Part shown: positions 14,515 through 14,848 of the stretch, piece by piece
How the letters are laid out: each line of letters begins with the position of its first letter
Position numbering within the stretch: the stretch's first letter is position 1
Notes under the pieces: model-generated
Databases searched by the model: none
Told to the model about the DNA's origin: nothing
What the model saw: only the letters and a program-made list of their open reading frames with translations
Position numbers and translations under genes: made by a program
Source of the DNA: Planctomycetaceae bacterium
Lineage (GTDB): Bacteria; Planctomycetota; Planctomycetia; Pirellulales; Pirellulaceae
DNA: 14,848 nucleotides
NCBI GenBank assembly: GCA_003501565.1
Contig: DNPC01000076.1
Span: 1 to 14,848 of the forward strand
Direction of reading: 5' to 3'

Positions 14515-14848
14515 ATGTCATCCGTTCAGGTTCACCCCATTCTGGTTAGCGGGCAATGGCGTCCGGCAGATTGTGAGAGCACCTTTCAGGCCTCGGACCC
14601 ATCGACATCATTTCCCATCGAGGACCAGTTTCCTCGTAGTCGCTGGAGTGATTGCGAAGCCGTGCTGGACGCGGCAACAACCGCATCGCGTCGGTTGATC
14701 GACACTCCGGCTGGCTCGATCGCCCGTTTTCTAGAAGCCTACGCTGACGGTCTGCAGTTCAACGCCGATGCCATCTGCGAGGCCGCCCAGCGCGAAACAG
14801 GATTGGCGTTACAACCACGTTTGCTGGACATAGAAATGCCGCGGACCA
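14515..14848 (+). CDS. 5' end of an aldehyde dehydrogenase, probable 2-oxoglutarate semialdehyde dehydrogenase; truncated by window edge
   Basis: The ATG at 14515 opens a frame that runs off the window; 111 codons are visible, beginning MSSVQVHPILVSGQWRPAD. The segments WSDCEAVLDAATTASRRL, IARFLEAYADGLQFNADAICEAAQRETGLAL and PRLLDIEMPRT match the N-terminal part of the 2,5-dioxovalerate (2-oxoglutarate semialdehyde) dehydrogenase subgroup of the aldehyde dehydrogenases. The catalytic Cys and Glu lie beyond the edge. It would carry out the last step of the pathway, semialdehyde to 2-oxoglutarate with NAD(P)+. It follows the thioredoxin-fold gene by 10 bp, so the two are surely cotranscribed. 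Confidence 0.83.
   Translation, partial: MSSVQVHPILVSGQWRPADCESTFQASDPSTSFPIEDQFPRSRWSDCEAVLDAATTASRRLIDTPAGSIARFLEAYADGLQFNADAICEAAQRETGLALQPRLLDIEMPRT

Overview
The window looks like chromosomal DNA of a planctomycete, probably Pirellulales-like. This is inferred from gene style rather than any marker gene: a secreted Tat-dependent pyruvyl-transferase-family protein, tandem discoidin domains, an EthD-like protein, a thioredoxin-fold exported protein with a Gln/Ser/Glu-rich linker, weak or absent Shine-Dalgarno sites at many starts, and mid-range GC. No rRNA, tRNA, CRISPR array, insertion sequence or phage gene was seen.

Layout. (1) Positions 1-1017 (+): 3' end of a secreted-type protein with two tandem F5/8 type C (discoidin-like) domains. 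(2) 1103-6596 (-): five genes in one direction with gaps of about 24-66 bp. In transcription order these are an NtrB-type sensor kinase, an NtrC-type sigma-54 response regulator, a secreted alpha/beta hydrolase, an EthD-like protein broken by a one-base frameshift, and a Tat-exported polysaccharide pyruvyl transferase family protein. (3) 6597-6930: a 334-bp divergent control region. (4) 6931-8997 (+): a SulP anion transporter with an unusual hydrophilic insertion of about 90 residues. (5) 9062-9856 (-): a PAS-AraC regulator, divergent from (6) 9963-14848 (+): a catabolic operon with a DapA-family deaminase, a 4-hydroxyproline 2-epimerase, a D-amino-acid oxidase/dehydrogenase, an embedded TlpA/thioredoxin-like exported protein, and the 5' end of an aldehyde dehydrogenase.

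Two functional stories stand out. The first is the control region between the kinase and SulP. It carries a good sigma-54 (-24/-12) promoter match facing SulP and a second one facing the kinase. Between them is a 17-bp perfect palindrome inside a helically phased set of TGCA motifs. A half-site of the same palindrome overlaps the -12 element of the kinase promoter, and a 12-bp inverted repeat brackets the SulP promoter. This suggests a self-contained module in which the two-component pair drives SulP and its own operon through sigma-54. The second is the right-hand operon, which contains every step of trans-4-hydroxy-L-proline breakdown to 2-oxoglutarate: epimerase, D-hydroxyproline oxidation, deaminase/dehydratase and 2-oxoglutarate semialdehyde dehydrogenase. 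A PAS-AraC protein is the likely regulator, and an exported thioredoxin-fold protein is inserted in the middle.

All functional assignments rest on reading motifs and gene order; no database search was possible.
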